Of a DNA stretch of 64,000 nucleotides, positions 1-9,128 are shown one piece after another. The notes below the pieces were generated by a model that searched no databases, was not told where the DNA came from, and worked only from the letters and a program-made list of their open reading frames with translations. Position 1 is the first letter of the stretch, and every line of letters begins with the position of its first letter. The DNA comes from CAVPLU01 sp964601325 (lineage in GTDB: Archaea; Thermoproteota; Bathyarchaeia; 40CM-2-53-6). A program made the translations under genes and the position numbers. The stretch spans positions 3,819-67,818 of the forward strand of contig CAZRNA010000004.1 in the NCBI GenBank assembly GCA_964601325.1, given 5' to 3'.

Positions 1-222
1 CGGCAAGAAGAAATATACTCCGCCTAGCTGCAAGACGATGAAAACACACAGCATTTGCATCAACCCAGACCAGTTATGCGCTACCATCGCCCATCCGCTG
101 TCATACTACCGAAAGAAAGCAAGGATGATTACGGCGACGGCAAGGAGACAAAGAACAATGCAAGCCCCGAAGCCCACCTCCTCATAGAGCCTCGGTGAAA
201 GATCACACGTATTCCCATTCAT
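1..222 (-). other. possible small membrane protein(s) at window edge
   Basis: On the minus strand an ATG at 222 opens a 38-codon frame ending in TAG (106-108). It encodes one hydrophobic helix (GFGACIVLCLLAVAVIILAF). The same frame continues past the TAG to the window edge with a second hydrophobic segment (LMQMLCVFIVLQLGGVYFFL), which could instead start at an ATG a few codons after the stop. It may be two tiny membrane proteins, one gene broken by an amber codon, or chance. I do not recognise a family. It is divergent to the subtilase. Confidence 0.25.
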
Positions 223-237
223 GACTAGTGATAGCGT

Positions 238-2676
238 TTGAGACCGAATCGACTAAGATCTGCACTGCTGATCCTGCTTCTACTGATTCCGATCATGTAC
301 TTCTTCACCCTTGAAGACGAAGGTCATCTGGAGCCCCTCAAGGTGATCGATCCATTCCTTTTCCTCGGAAGGGATCCATTGAGCAGTATGAACGCACATT
401 TAGTCAAAGCGATAATCACGTCACCTAGTCCTCTGACACATTCCCAACAAGTGAGGCTTGGTTCGTTGGGTCTGATCATGGGCTCAGTAGGTCGAGCGAC
501 AACTGTTGAACTGCCCTTGACTGCGGTCGAAGAAGCTGCAGATCTTGATTTCGTTGCTGGGTTGTTCGCTCCGAGAAGCTTTCATCCCACACTAGATTCG
601 AGCGCATCCGAGATCGGTGCCACGTACGTGTGGCAGAACGTTACAGATGCGCACGGTAGATCAGTTGATGGGTCCGGCGTCCTGATCGGGGTGATCGACA
701 CTGGAGTCGATTTATCTCACCCGGATCTGAAGTTTCCGAACGGCACCTCTAAGGTTCTTTACTTGTGGGATCAGACCCTGCAAGGTAAGCCGCCAGACGG
801 CTTCACCTATGGTGTCGAGTGTTCAAGAAGCGAAATCAATATCGAAAGATGTCCAGAAAAGGACACGTTCGGCCACGGCACACACACGGCCTCAATCGCA
901 GCAAGCTCCGGTATCGCATCAGGCAACTACCGAGGGATCGCCCCCGGCGCCTCCCTCGTTGTTGTGAAAAGCGGAGCGCCATTATGTGGCGGTAATAGTT
1001 GGACATTTGAAGAGAACGCCATCATCGACGGACTGCAGTATCTTTTCGACAGAGCTCAGGCGCTCGGAATGAGACTCGTGATTAGTCTGAGCTTTGGTGG
1101 GAACATCGGTGGCCACGATGATACGAGTCCCCTCGAGCTCGCCCTCGACGACCTCAGCGCCCAAGGGGTAGTCGTGACAGTGGCGGCTGGGAACGAAGCC
1201 GACAGCCAAGTGCATGTGACAGGATCCCTCAGCCCTGCGAATTCCTCGCGCGTCGGCTGGGGGCCGACGGGAGAAGCGCACAATGCAGTAGTTGATGTTT
1301 GGTATCCAACAGATAGAACCGTCTCAGCAACTCTCGTCACACCCTCAGGTGACACGGTCCCCGGACCCACTAGGACCAATGGCACAAGGACGGCTGATGG
1401 TCTAGTTACGATCTTTTCGGCGACTGCAACTGGGGGAAAGGAAATCATGGTCTCGGTCTCGGCCAATGACACGCTGCAGACCTCAGGGTGGAATATTGTC
1501 CTCAACGCGATAGATGATGGTCCCGGTCTGAAGTGGGACGCTTGGGTGGACAGCGACAGTTGCTCCTATCCAGCTGCGTCTTTCGTGAACGGCGACGGCT
1601 ACAAGGTCGACTCAAGCGGCACGGTGGCAGTCCCCGGCACGGCGAGTGGCGTCATCACGGTCGGAGCTTACGTCAGTAAGAATTCTTGGGTCAACCAGTT
1701 GGGAAAGAAAGTCTCCATGAAATCCTACACTGTCGGCGAGATAGCTGATTTCAGTTCGCGGGGTCCGACGAGAGATGGACGGACAAAACCTGACGTGTCA
1801 GCGCCTGGAGTATTCATCGCTGCAGCCCGCTCATCAGATGTTCCCCAAAGCGAGTACGACCCTGACCAATATCATCGAGTACTCACGGGAACGAGTATGG
1901 CGGCTCCTCATATCGCCGGAGTGGTCGCGTTGATGCTTCAGTACAGACCTGAGTCGACGCCACAAGAAATCAGATCCCTTCTAGTTGAGGGAGCGAATCT
2001 TGATGACTTCACAGGTTTCATCGATGCATCTGCTGGGTCTAATGAGTGGGGCTGGGGAAAGGCGGACGCGCGAACGGCAACCTCGTTCTTCAGAGTATGC
2101 TCGACAGTAGAATCACTTCCTCCGACATTCGCCGTTGACTTGGCTGTCGACGGGCAACCTCGCGGGCTACTTCAAGGCGGGAAGGTCCAAAGCTTGCGCT
2201 TCCTAACAGGCAGCGAACACTCATTCCAAGTGACCGGTGAGACGCTCACGGCGAATACGACACGCTACGTACTTGCCCCATATGGAGAGGCATTCTCTGC
2301 TAACGGCGCCTTCAAGCCAACGGCGCGGGTTCAGTATCTACTCACGCTAGAATCACCGCTCGGTAGGACTGAGGGTGAGGGATGGTATGATGCAGGAAGC
2401 TACGCTAACTTCACAGTCAGACCCACGGAGGTTTCGAAAGGCTTTCCCCAGCTTCTCGGCGTGGCTTTCTTCTTTGACCACTGGATTGACGAGCATGGAA
2501 ATAGAGTAGCCTCAGGTTCTCTGCGAATGGATTCATCTCACGCACTCAGAGCCTCTTGGGGCGCTCGTCTTGCAGACTGGCGACCGGCTCTCATACTAGT
2601 CATCTTGATCGTCGCCGCAGTGCTCGCCCTCGAATCAAGACGAAGGAGACTGCGAAAAGGGCAGGGTCTCGAATGA
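238..2676 (+). CDS. secreted, membrane-anchored subtilisin-like serine protease (S8)
   Basis: An 812-residue subtilase, probably acting outside the cell. The TTG start gives a short basic N-terminus and a hydrophobic segment (residues 8-23) serving as signal or anchor. The catalytic triad is visible: Asp154 in VIDTGVD, His213 in GHGTHTA and Ser553 in GTSMAAP, with the oxyanion Asn319 in AAGNEA. The large segment between Asn and Ser (about residues 335-470) is an inserted beta-rich domain. After the peptidase there is a beta-rich C-terminal region, then a transmembrane helix near 785-800 (ALILVILIVAAVLALE) and a basic tail. This suggests attachment to the membrane at the C-terminus with the protease outside. 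No propeptide family could be confirmed by eye. Family assignment is firm; substrate is unknown. Confidence 0.93.
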   Translation: MRPNRLRSALLILLLLIPIMYFFTLEDEGHLEPLKVIDPFLFLGRDPLSSMNAHLVKAIITSPSPLTHSQQVRLGSLGLIMGSVGRATTVELPLTAVEEAADLDFVAGLFAPRSFHPTLDSSASEIGATYVWQNVTDAHGRSVDGSGVLIGVIDTGVDLSHPDLKFPNGTSKVLYLWDQTLQGKPPDGFTYGVECSRSEINIERCPEKDTFGHGTHTASIAASSGIASGNYRGIAPGASLVVVKSGAPLCGGNSWTFEENAIIDGLQYLFDRAQALGMRLVISLSFGGNIGGHDDTSPLELALDDLSAQGVVVTVAAGNEADSQVHVTGSLSPANSSRVGWGPTGEAHNAVVDVWYPTDRTVSATLVTPSGDTVPGPTRTNGTRTADGLVTIFSATATGGKEIMVSVSANDTLQTSGWNIVLNAIDDGPGLKWDAWVDSDSCSYPAASFVNGDGYKVDSSGTVAVPGTASGVITVGAYVSKNSWVNQLGKKVSMKSYTVGEIADFSSRGPTRDGRTKPDVSAPGVFIAAARSSDVPQSEYDPDQYHRVLTGTSMAAPHIAGVVALMLQYRPESTPQEIRSLLVEGANLDDFTGFIDASAGSNEWGWGKADARTATSFFRVCSTVESLPPTFAVDLAVDGQPRGLLQGGKVQSLRFLTGSEHSFQVTGETLTANTTRYVLAPYGEAFSANGAFKPTARVQYLLTLESPLGRTEGEGWYDAGSYANFTVRPTEVSKGFPQLLGVAFFFDHWIDEHGNRVASGSLRMDSSHALRASWGARLADWRPALILVILIVAAVLALESRRRRLRKGQGLE

Positions 2677-2744
2677 AGAATAGTTGACGCTTGGGTTAGT
2701 AACGGCCGACAAGGCAAGAATACATTTGTCTTCGTGTTGGTAGT

Positions 2745-4031
2745 GTGCAAACAAGCGGGGGCGGATGCGCGACGGCCTTGGCCAGCGCTCAGGATAGAGA
2801 GCGAATCAACTTCATCAAGCAGGCCTTCTTAGGGTACTATGGCAGACAGGGCAGCAGGATCGCTCTGCCTCCGGATTTTCGGTCGAGGGAGTTCGCGTTT
2901 CTCGCATTCGGCGAGAAATTCATGACCCGGCACAAAGCAATCGGATCACATGAAGAACTAGTGAACAACATACGGATGCTCGCGCCGTCGGACGTCTACT
3001 ATTCCACAGCCTACTACGCGAAGCCAGCGGAAGCAATGGAGCGTAAGGGTTGGCTCGGGTCCGATCTGGTCTTCGATGTTGATGCCGATCACATCGAAAC
3101 CCCATGCAAAGCAGATCACGACATGTGGCGTTGTAGCGGCTGCGGGCTTTCGAAGCAGGGAAAGCCTCCAGTTCAGTGTCCAAACTGTGGCAAGGCGAAG
3201 TTTGAAGAGCGTACGTGGCTCTGTGATGAATGCCTCAAAGCGGCAAAGAACGAAGTCGTCAAACTGATTGATTTCCTATCAAATGACTTTGGGGTACCCG
3301 AACAGGACATGCACGCATTCTTCTCCGGCCACAGAGGCTACCATCTCCATGTCAGAACTGGACAGGTTCGCAAACTGAACGAGTCACAAAGAAAGGAAAT
3401 AGTCGACTATGTGCTGGGCTTAGGACTGGACGTTTTCTTTCAGGGGCTCTACAAGAAACCCAAGGATGTTATTGTTGGCCCGCAACGAAGTGATCCGGGA
3501 TGGCGGGGACGTTTCGCTCGGGAAACCTACCGACTCATCATGAAAGGGACTGAAGAAGAGCTTGTGGCTCTCGGTTTCTCACCCCGTCGGGCACGATTGA
3601 TCATCAAGGAAAGACCAGAGAGAGAAGAGCGTTGGGAGAAAGAGATACTGTGGAGCGAGTTTGAAGACAGGTTCCACGTGAATGACGTGACTTGGCGTAC
3701 TATGTTTGAGCGAGCCATTTCGAAGGGCGCACTCCCCGCAGAAATCGACACCGTTGTAACAACAGACATCCACAGACTAATCCGCCTGCCCGAGACACTT
3801 AATGGAAAAACAGGCCTTCGGGCTATGGCCGTTTCAAACTTGGATACCTTTGATCCATTTGCCGATCCAATAGCTTTTGAGGGAGAAGAGACAGTTCGAG
3901 TCACCGAGGCTCCAGCTTTCAGAATGGGGAACGCGAACTACGGACCGTATGTTAAGCAGGATGTGAAGCTACCAGCCGCAGCCGCTATGCTCCTACTCTG
4001 CAAAGGAATGGGTGGTCCCATACAGAAATGA
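2745..4031 (+). CDS. priS: archaeal DNA primase small (catalytic) subunit PriS
   Basis: Catalytic subunit of the archaeo-eukaryotic primase, making RNA/DNA primers for replication together with PriL, which is not in the window. The metal-binding motif FDVDADH lies at about residues 110-116, followed by a Cys-rich zinc-binding insert with three Cys-x2-Cys pairs (about 129-170) and the nucleotide-binding SGHRGYHLHV motif. Length 428 is somewhat above the usual 330-400. The GTG start adds an N-terminal stretch before INFIKQAFLGYYG, so the true start may be slightly downstream. Its last codons overlap the GINS gene (ATGA), so the two are co-transcribed, an arrangement common in archaea. Confidence 0.95.
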   Translation: MQTSGGGCATALASAQDRERINFIKQAFLGYYGRQGSRIALPPDFRSREFAFLAFGEKFMTRHKAIGSHEELVNNIRMLAPSDVYYSTAYYAKPAEAMERKGWLGSDLVFDVDADHIETPCKADHDMWRCSGCGLSKQGKPPVQCPNCGKAKFEERTWLCDECLKAAKNEVVKLIDFLSNDFGVPEQDMHAFFSGHRGYHLHVRTGQVRKLNESQRKEIVDYVLGLGLDVFFQGLYKKPKDVIVGPQRSDPGWRGRFARETYRLIMKGTEEELVALGFSPRRARLIIKERPEREERWEKEILWSEFEDRFHVNDVTWRTMFERAISKGALPAEIDTVVTTDIHRLIRLPETLNGKTGLRAMAVSNLDTFDPFADPIAFEGEETVRVTEAPAFRMGNANYGPYVKQDVKLPAAAAMLLLCKGMGGPIQK

Positions 4032-4621
4032 ACCGTGATGAACTCTACCGAATCTGGAAGACCGAGAAAAGCGAGAAGACGCTTCAAAGACTTCCAGCGC
4101 CATTCTACGCTGAGGTCAGGAAGCTACTAAGCGAATGCAAAGCGTCTTCAGCGGCAACCGGTCAAGACCGAGCTGAGAAAGCCATCACTGAAAAGGAGTT
4201 CAAGATACTACAGCGGCTGAGCACAGAGATTGCCAAGGCACGCATGAAGAAGATTATCGATGCCGCCCTATCCAGACAGACTGTCGGAACCGAAATGGTT
4301 GCCCAGGAAGAAGCGGAGTTCGCAAAGATAGTTTCGACTCATGTAGGAGACTACTATCGTTTCGTCGACGGACTGGTACTAGGCGGTCTTTCTGCCGAAG
4401 AAAGAGCACCAAGCAAGCCGGTTGAAGTTAGGCTGGAAGTCGTGCGTTTCCTCTCGGACTTCCCGGCGATAATCGGCGTAGATCTGAAAACCTATGGCCC
4501 CTTCAAATCTGAGGACATCGCCACCGTGCCAGCCGAGAATGCTTCTGCGCTTATCAATCAAGGAGTCGTCAAACAGGTTCGGTTCTCCCAAGGGATAACA
4601 TCGGCTCCGACATCTGAGTGA
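4028..4621 (+). CDS. GINS complex subunit (archaeal Gins15/51 type)
   Basis: A 197-residue helical protein starting MNRDELYRIWKTEKSEKTLQ, with the AP-x-FY-x-EVRKLL pattern typical of archaeal GINS51-like proteins. GINS bridges the MCM helicase and Cdc45/GAN at the replication fork. The N-terminal two thirds are the alpha-helical A domain; the last ~60 residues (VEVRLEVVRFLSDFPAIIGV onward, including KTYGPFKSEDIATVPAENA) match the small beta B domain of the 51-type subunit. The ATG overlaps the priS stop by 4 nt, giving translational coupling between primase and GINS. Confidence 0.85.
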   Translation: MNRDELYRIWKTEKSEKTLQRLPAPFYAEVRKLLSECKASSAATGQDRAEKAITEKEFKILQRLSTEIAKARMKKIIDAALSRQTVGTEMVAQEEAEFAKIVSTHVGDYYRFVDGLVLGGLSAEERAPSKPVEVRLEVVRFLSDFPAIIGVDLKTYGPFKSEDIATVPAENASALINQGVVKQVRFSQGITSAPTSE

Positions 4622-4661
4622 TATTGCATCGGAGCTACGGCTTGCTGACGGATCCACACAT

Positions 4662-5099
4662 CTAGCGTCTGGGCTTCTCTTTCTTACCACTCAGCAGGGC
4701 ATCGAGAGATACGCCGTTGACCGCATAAACCTTGAATCGGATTCCCGGGATGTCTCCCATGCTCTTGCCTTCGGCGCCGCCGATGCCTTCGATATGAACC
4801 TCATCATGTTCATCGATGAAGTTCAAGGCCCCATCGCCGGGGAGGAAAGCCGTGATGACTTTGCCGTTCTTTATCAGTTGAACCCGGACGCATTTGCGTA
4901 CTGCGCTGTTTGGCTGGCGACATTCGACTCCAACCTTCTCGAGGACTATTCCTCGACCTTGTGGGGCTCCTTGAAGTGCATCTGCTTTGTAGTCGAGGCC
5001 CAGCATGCGGCGCTTGTAGGGTGGATAGTGCCATCTGAATCGCTTGTGCCTGCGTTTCGCCTTGCGAGCGGCCAGTAGGCCCCGCGATGATTTGCCCAT
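4662..5099 (-). CDS. rps12: 30S ribosomal protein S12 (uS12)
   Basis: A 145-residue uS12 of the archaeal type, part of the decoding centre. The hallmark loops are visible: RQPNSAVRK near the middle and PGDGALNF, followed by the conserved GIRFKVYAVNGVSL tail. The gene is convergent with GINS and divergent from the sugar isomerase. In most archaea rps12 follows nusA in the RNA polymerase operon; here that operon is at 13.7-21.9 kb and ends at nusA, so uS12 has moved about 9 kb upstream and onto the opposite strand. Confidence 0.97.
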   Translation of the reverse strand: MGKSSRGLLAARKAKRRHKRFRWHYPPYKRRMLGLDYKADALQGAPQGRGIVLEKVGVECRQPNSAVRKCVRVQLIKNGKVITAFLPGDGALNFIDEHDEVHIEGIGGAEGKSMGDIPGIRFKVYAVNGVSLDALLSGKKEKPRR

Positions 5100-5145
5100 T
5101 GTGACATCCGTTTCCTGAAACTCCTCGTGCTAGACTTTGACCCGG

Positions 5146-5152
5146 CTTATAT
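5146..5152. promoter_or_regulatory. AT-rich TATA-like element in divergent uS12 / PGI-PMI region
   Basis: CTTATAT is nearly symmetric and lies about 50 nt before the uS12 start (minus) and about 57 nt before the PGI/PMI start (plus). It could act as a TATA box for either gene; direction cannot be decided from sequence. Confidence 0.4.
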
Positions 5153-5208
5153 GTTGTGCGCAATTCGCATCACAAATACAGAAGGCTTGAAAGCAATACG
5201 CAAGCAAC

Positions 5209-6309
5209 ATGGTGTCTGGGTTATCCATGCGGAGAAGCATCCTCGACGACAGAGTCGCGGCGGCGAAGATCGATCGAGAGGACATGCTCAGAGTTCTTGA
5301 AGAAACTCCAGAAGGCTACGAGCAAGCATACGATGCCGCATTGGCTTCTGAGGCTCTTCCGCAGGTTCTCCCGGTGCCTCCCTCGTACTTGGCGCTGGTG
5401 GGTATGGGTGGTTCAGCGATAGCAGCCGACATACTGAAAGAGTGGCTCTCCGAAGCTGAGACATCGATTGAAGTCATAAGAGGGCCGAAGCTGCCGGGGT
5501 CAATCCGCGCGGATACATGCGTCTTGGTTGCCAGCTACTCAGGTCGGACAGCGGAAGCTCTGAACGCCCTGAGGGAGGCTCAAAGACGTAATGCACAGGT
5601 CTCATGCATCACCTCAGGAGGCGAGCTTCTTCGGATCTGTCAGGAAGACGGGATTCCTCACATACAGGTCCGGCCTGGGCTGCAACCACGCGAGGCATTG
5701 CCTCATCTGCTCTGCGCTTCTCTCGTCACGCTCGAGAGGTGGGCAGTCTGTGATCATCGAACCATCCAAGCTGAGTTGAAGACTGTCAAAGGACAACTGG
5801 AAGGGCTGAGGGAGAGGATTGGATTCGAGAGGCCTCGGGCTAGAAACCCTGCGAAGCAGCTGGCCGTTCGACTTGACGGAACAATTCCGTTCATCTACGC
5901 GCCTCAATATCTGGCTGCGGCCGGGAGGAGATTCAAGAATCAACTCAACGAGAACGCGAAAGTGCTCGCGAAGTTCGAGGTTCTTCCCGAAATGCTCCAT
6001 AATGAAGTCCAGGGATGGCACATGCTCAGAGAGGGCTTCGCTGATTCCGTATCGTTCGTGTTCCTAAGAGGGTGCGAAGACGAAGAGGAAGCCGCACAAC
6101 TAGGGAGACTGAAGCGTCTGATCCGTCAGCGAGGAGGAAAGCGGATAAGCGAGATCTATCTAAGGTCTCCGACACTTCCATCCGCTGTTCTCATGATGAT
6201 TTACTGTTGCGACTATGTTTCTTTCTATCTCGCAATGGTGCGGGGAATCGACCCGACTCCAGTTAGGACGATTCAGTCGCTGAAACGTCTGACACGACCT
6301 TCGACCTAA
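5209..6309 (+). CDS. bifunctional phosphoglucose/phosphomannose isomerase
   Basis: A 366-residue SIS-domain protein of the archaeal PGI/PMI family, interconverting fructose-6-P with glucose-6-P and mannose-6-P. Seen: LVGMGGSAIAADIL near residues 65-78 (first SIS phosphate loop), SYSGRTAEALNAL (sugar-phosphate binding) and the ENAKVLAKFEVLPEMLHNEVQGW region with the conserved Glu and the HNE/Q motif of this family. The C-terminal half holds the second SIS lobe. An ATG at 5227 (MRRSILDD) is an equally plausible start. It supplies hexose phosphates for glycolysis and for the Fae-Hps route encoded at 52.5 kb. Confidence 0.92.
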   Translation: MVSGLSMRRSILDDRVAAAKIDREDMLRVLEETPEGYEQAYDAALASEALPQVLPVPPSYLALVGMGGSAIAADILKEWLSEAETSIEVIRGPKLPGSIRADTCVLVASYSGRTAEALNALREAQRRNAQVSCITSGGELLRICQEDGIPHIQVRPGLQPREALPHLLCASLVTLERWAVCDHRTIQAELKTVKGQLEGLRERIGFERPRARNPAKQLAVRLDGTIPFIYAPQYLAAAGRRFKNQLNENAKVLAKFEVLPEMLHNEVQGWHMLREGFADSVSFVFLRGCEDEEEAAQLGRLKRLIRQRGGKRISEIYLRSPTLPSAVLMMIYCCDYVSFYLAMVRGIDPTPVRTIQSLKRLTRPST

Positions 6310-6410
6310 GGATACCCTAAGGGCTCTCGCAGCCGGCAATGCAAAAGCCTACTAGCAAGTGTCGAGTCTCATGGATTTCGAAACGTCGCTGTCAAGGAGG
6401 AATGGAGTAG

Positions 6411-6872
6411 TTGTCGTTTGAGGAGCGCGCAAAATCAATTGGAGTCAAGATCCCACAAGCTGCTACGCCCGTAGGTGCCTACCTACTCGCGGTTCATGGT
6501 GGGACGCTACTTTTCACAGCTGGTCAAGGGCCCATGAAGGACGGGGTTCCCGCATTCAGGGGCAAAGTCGGCCGAGATGTCACAGTTGAGGACGCCTATG
6601 AGGCTGCGAAACTGGCTGCATTGAATTGTTTGGCGGCAGCTAAATCGGTTCTGGGTACGCTGGACAGAATTGAACGTATTGTGAAGGTGAACGGCTACGT
6701 CAACAGTGCTCCAGGTTTCACAGACCAAGCGAAAGTCATGAATGGTGCTTCCGATCTTCTCGCACAGATTTTTGGAGAGAAAGGACGTCACGCTAGGACA
6801 TCCGTTGGCGTCAGCGAGCTTCCTCTGAATATTGCTGTGGAAGTGGACCTCGTCATAGCTTGCGCTCCCTGA
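6411..6872 (+). CDS. RidA/YjgF family enamine/imine deaminase-like protein
   Basis: A 153-residue member of the Rid (YjgF/YER057c/UK114) superfamily. The diagnostic C-terminal block is HARTSVGVSELPLNIAVEVD, including the Arg that binds the substrate carboxylate in active RidA. The TTG start is supported by a strong GGAGG ribosome-binding site at 6396-6400. Active family members hydrolyse reactive enamines made by PLP enzymes, but many subfamilies have other roles. It stands alone, convergent with the membrane protein downstream. Confidence 0.9.
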   Translation: MSFEERAKSIGVKIPQAATPVGAYLLAVHGGTLLFTAGQGPMKDGVPAFRGKVGRDVTVEDAYEAAKLAALNCLAAAKSVLGTLDRIERIVKVNGYVNSAPGFTDQAKVMNGASDLLAQIFGEKGRHARTSVGVSELPLNIAVEVDLVIACAP

Positions 6873-6903
6873 TCGTCAGCCCATTTCGTCGAGCGTGAGA
6901 AAG

Positions 6904-7998
6904 TCACTCCGGCGGGAGAGGAGGCTGTCGTGCCCCGCAGTTGGGGCAGAAGACCGCGAGGATGATCAACGGTGCTCCACAGTTCACACAGTATCTGGTC
7001 CCTCGCGCAGGTTGACGAGGTGGAGACGGAGATCCCGAAATCTGAGAAGCGGGAGGAATGGTCGGTCCCACGGGACTTGCGCTCTGTGGACCGCGCGTCC
7101 TGTCCGCGTAGATAACGAACAGCAATATTGTGAAGAAAGCCGAGAGTAACGCGGAGATCACGTAGGACACAAAGTTGTTGGCCCGGAACATCAATCCCAG
7201 CAGGCGTCCGCCATTCGTGTAGATGTCCGGGTTGGTCAGTTCCGAATACGAGAAACTGGGCCAGACGAATGATGCAGTCCAAGCTGTGACCATCGAAGCG
7301 ATTCCGGAGATGACAATGTAGCCTATCATCGTAGCTAAGTTCTTTCGCACGAAGGCGAAACTCGACTTGATCGACTTTAGTATTCCAAGATCGTCCATCA
7401 CGAGGGCCTGCATCCAAGGCAGAAGAAAGACGAAGAGAACGAGTTCGACCAGTCCAACCACTAGTACGATACCGAGCAATCCGAAGATGATTGGGGCAAG
7501 TAAGCTGACGATAGAAGTGGGGGTGAGCTCTTCCGGAGGAGTCAGTTGCCCAATATTGAGGGTGAGAACGCTCGTCACCACGGCCACTATTCCAACAACC
7601 ATCGGAACAGCAAGTATGATTCCGACTAGTATTCGGCCGCCGAGGATCTGCAGGAAATACTTCTTGGCCCCTACCCATAGGTCAGCGAATTCCGTTCGTC
7701 CGTCGAGAACCACGCGCTTGTTCATATATGCCCACCCAGCAGTCACGAACGTGTCGAAGAGGAAGATCACGATCAAGAGGAGAAGCATTCCTCCAATTGC
7801 CGTTTGGACGAGTCCCCAGGCGTCCCCGGTTAGACCGTATGCCACTATGAGTGGGAGTAGCGAGAACGCCATCACAGCCATGATGACAAGGGGTACAACA
7901 ACCTGAATCAAGATCGGAGGGACGATCAGCATCCAGTTCTTCTTTATTCGTGCTGCGGATTGACTGATCAGGGTTCCTAGATCCATCTGCCTCGCCAC
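6904..7998 (-). CDS. polytopic membrane protein with C-terminal zinc ribbon
   Basis: A 364-residue protein with about six transmembrane helices (roughly residues 24-50, 62-88, 115-145, 160-190, 205-235 and 255-285), resembling archaeal DUF4013-like proteins. After a Pro-rich linker the C-terminus carries a zinc ribbon, CVNCGAP then CPNCGA. The zinc ribbon is presumably cytoplasmic. Function unknown; such proteins are frequent in TACK archaea. The family guess is weak, but topology and zinc ribbon are clear. Confidence 0.75.
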   Translation of the reverse strand: MARQMDLGTLISQSAARIKKNWMLIVPPILIQVVVPLVIMAVMAFSLLPLIVAYGLTGDAWGLVQTAIGGMLLLLIVIFLFDTFVTAGWAYMNKRVVLDGRTEFADLWVGAKKYFLQILGGRILVGIILAVPMVVGIVAVVTSVLTLNIGQLTPPEELTPTSIVSLLAPIIFGLLGIVLVVGLVELVLFVFLLPWMQALVMDDLGILKSIKSSFAFVRKNLATMIGYIVISGIASMVTAWTASFVWPSFSYSELTNPDIYTNGGRLLGLMFRANNFVSYVISALLSAFFTILLFVIYADRTRGPQSASPVGPTIPPASQISGSPSPPRQPARGTRYCVNCGAPLIILAVFCPNCGARQPPLPPE

Positions 7999-8066
7999 AA
8001 AGATTCGTCTGCTCTGGTTTCGACGATGAATTCGGGATTTAAGTGCGGCGTTCAGGGGTTCGCCGT

Positions 8067-8513
8067 TCAGGGTTTCATGCCTTGTCTGTAATCTCCGGCA
8101 ACATGATCAAAAGGTATCTTGCGACCCTCGCAGAATGCTGCAAGATTCTCGATGAGTCCCTTCCAGTAGAACGTAACGGAGTCACGTTCTTCTGCGCTCT
8201 CGTGTGCGTCGATATGGTCAAGAATGAGTAGTGTGGCCTTGCCTCCGGCTTTCCCTACGAAGCTCCAGATGCCGAATCCGGGGACGATGTCGCTGTATCG
8301 ATGCACTATCGTGTGATTCCGCACCAGCGCCACTATCTCGGCGCTTGGGTAGTTGTCGCCGGCAAGTTTCCCTCCTACGGAGAACTTGTCGATGCGGCAT
8401 CGCGGGTCGTACCAGACCTTCAGCGATCTTGTTTGTTGAAACGCTCTGTAGACACGGGCCGCGGGAGCTTTGATTGTCTTCTCAATGTGAACAGTTCCTG
8501 CCAACTCTTCCAA
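8067..8513 (-). CDS. SRPBCC/AHSA1-like START-fold protein
   Basis: A 148-residue protein beginning with the pattern HIEKTIKAPAARVYRAF, in which the first strand leads to the P-A-x-x-V-(Y/F) turn of the SRPBCC (Bet v1/AHSA1) fold. It continues with WYDPRC and a closing long helix (FYWKGLIENLAAFCEGRK). Such proteins bind hydrophobic ligands or act as Hsp90 co-chaperones; no specific role is implied here. Divergent from the HTH regulator downstream. Confidence 0.75.
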   Translation of the reverse strand: MEELAGTVHIEKTIKAPAARVYRAFQQTRSLKVWYDPRCRIDKFSVGGKLAGDNYPSAEIVALVRNHTIVHRYSDIVPGFGIWSFVGKAGGKATLLILDHIDAHESAEERDSVTFYWKGLIENLAAFCEGRKIPFDHVAGDYRQGMKP

Positions 8514-8657
8514 TACCTCGGATGCTCATTGAGCTCGTCGGGAACTCAATCTTCCGCTTTACAAGCAAGAATGGACATGTGCCTCTGCGCTCTCCAAAAG
8601 CACGATCAACGGTGGGTCACAGCTGCTTTCTTCAAGAGACGATAACCTATGTCATGC

Positions 8658-8664
8658 TTAAATA
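8658..8664 (+). promoter_or_regulatory. TATA box for HTH regulator gene
   Basis: TTAAATA lies about 38 nt before the TTG start at 8699, placing the likely transcription start near 8686-8690, so the leader is very short. Confidence 0.55.
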
Positions 8665-8698
8665 CGCCTCGACGGGGTTCCCTTGATCGATCACAGCG

Positions 8699-9076
8699 TT
8701 GTTACTGCCTGACGAAATCGCCTCAAAGTCCGTGATTCCAGCGATCCGAGCAATGGTTGTCCGTAGGCTTGTGGATGAGTATGGGATGACTCAACTGCAG
8801 GCTGCTCGGCTGTTGGGAATTACTCAACCAGCTGTGAGCAAGTATATGCACAACAAGCGGGGGGTCGCGATCAAACTGGAAGGAGTCGCTCGTGTGGACG
8901 AGGCCGCGAGTAGGATTGCCACCATGCTCGTGTCAGGAAAGGCAGGGCAGGTGCAGGTAATGGGCAAACTCAACGAAGTGTCAATGCAGGTCAGGAAGAG
9001 TAGGCTCATGTGTGATCTTCATAGACGCCTCGAACCAGGCTTGAACCTGGGCAGTTGCCGGATATGCGAAGCGTAA
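8699..9076 (+). CDS. HTH transcriptional regulator with C-terminal Cys motif (COG2522-like)
   Basis: A 125-residue protein. The N-terminal helix-turn-helix (residues about 17-52) reads MTQLQAARLLGITQPAVSKY, a canonical Cro/XRE-type motif. The C-terminus contains MCDLHRR and CRICEA, three cysteines that could bind a metal or Fe-S cluster. The same N-terminus occurs in archaeal stand-alone regulators and in ThiN fusions; no ThiN domain is present here. It sits just upstream of the nuoB-C-D-I genes, separated by about 50 nt, so it may be co-transcribed with or control them (inference). TTG start. Confidence 0.8.
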   Translation: MLLPDEIASKSVIPAIRAMVVRRLVDEYGMTQLQAARLLGITQPAVSKYMHNKRGVAIKLEGVARVDEAASRIATMLVSGKAGQVQVMGKLNEVSMQVRKSRLMCDLHRRLEPGLNLGSCRICEA

Positions 9077-9128
9077 CCGGCCTCCCGCGCGGAAGCCAGC
9101 GATGAATTGTATGGTAAGGTGACCGAGC

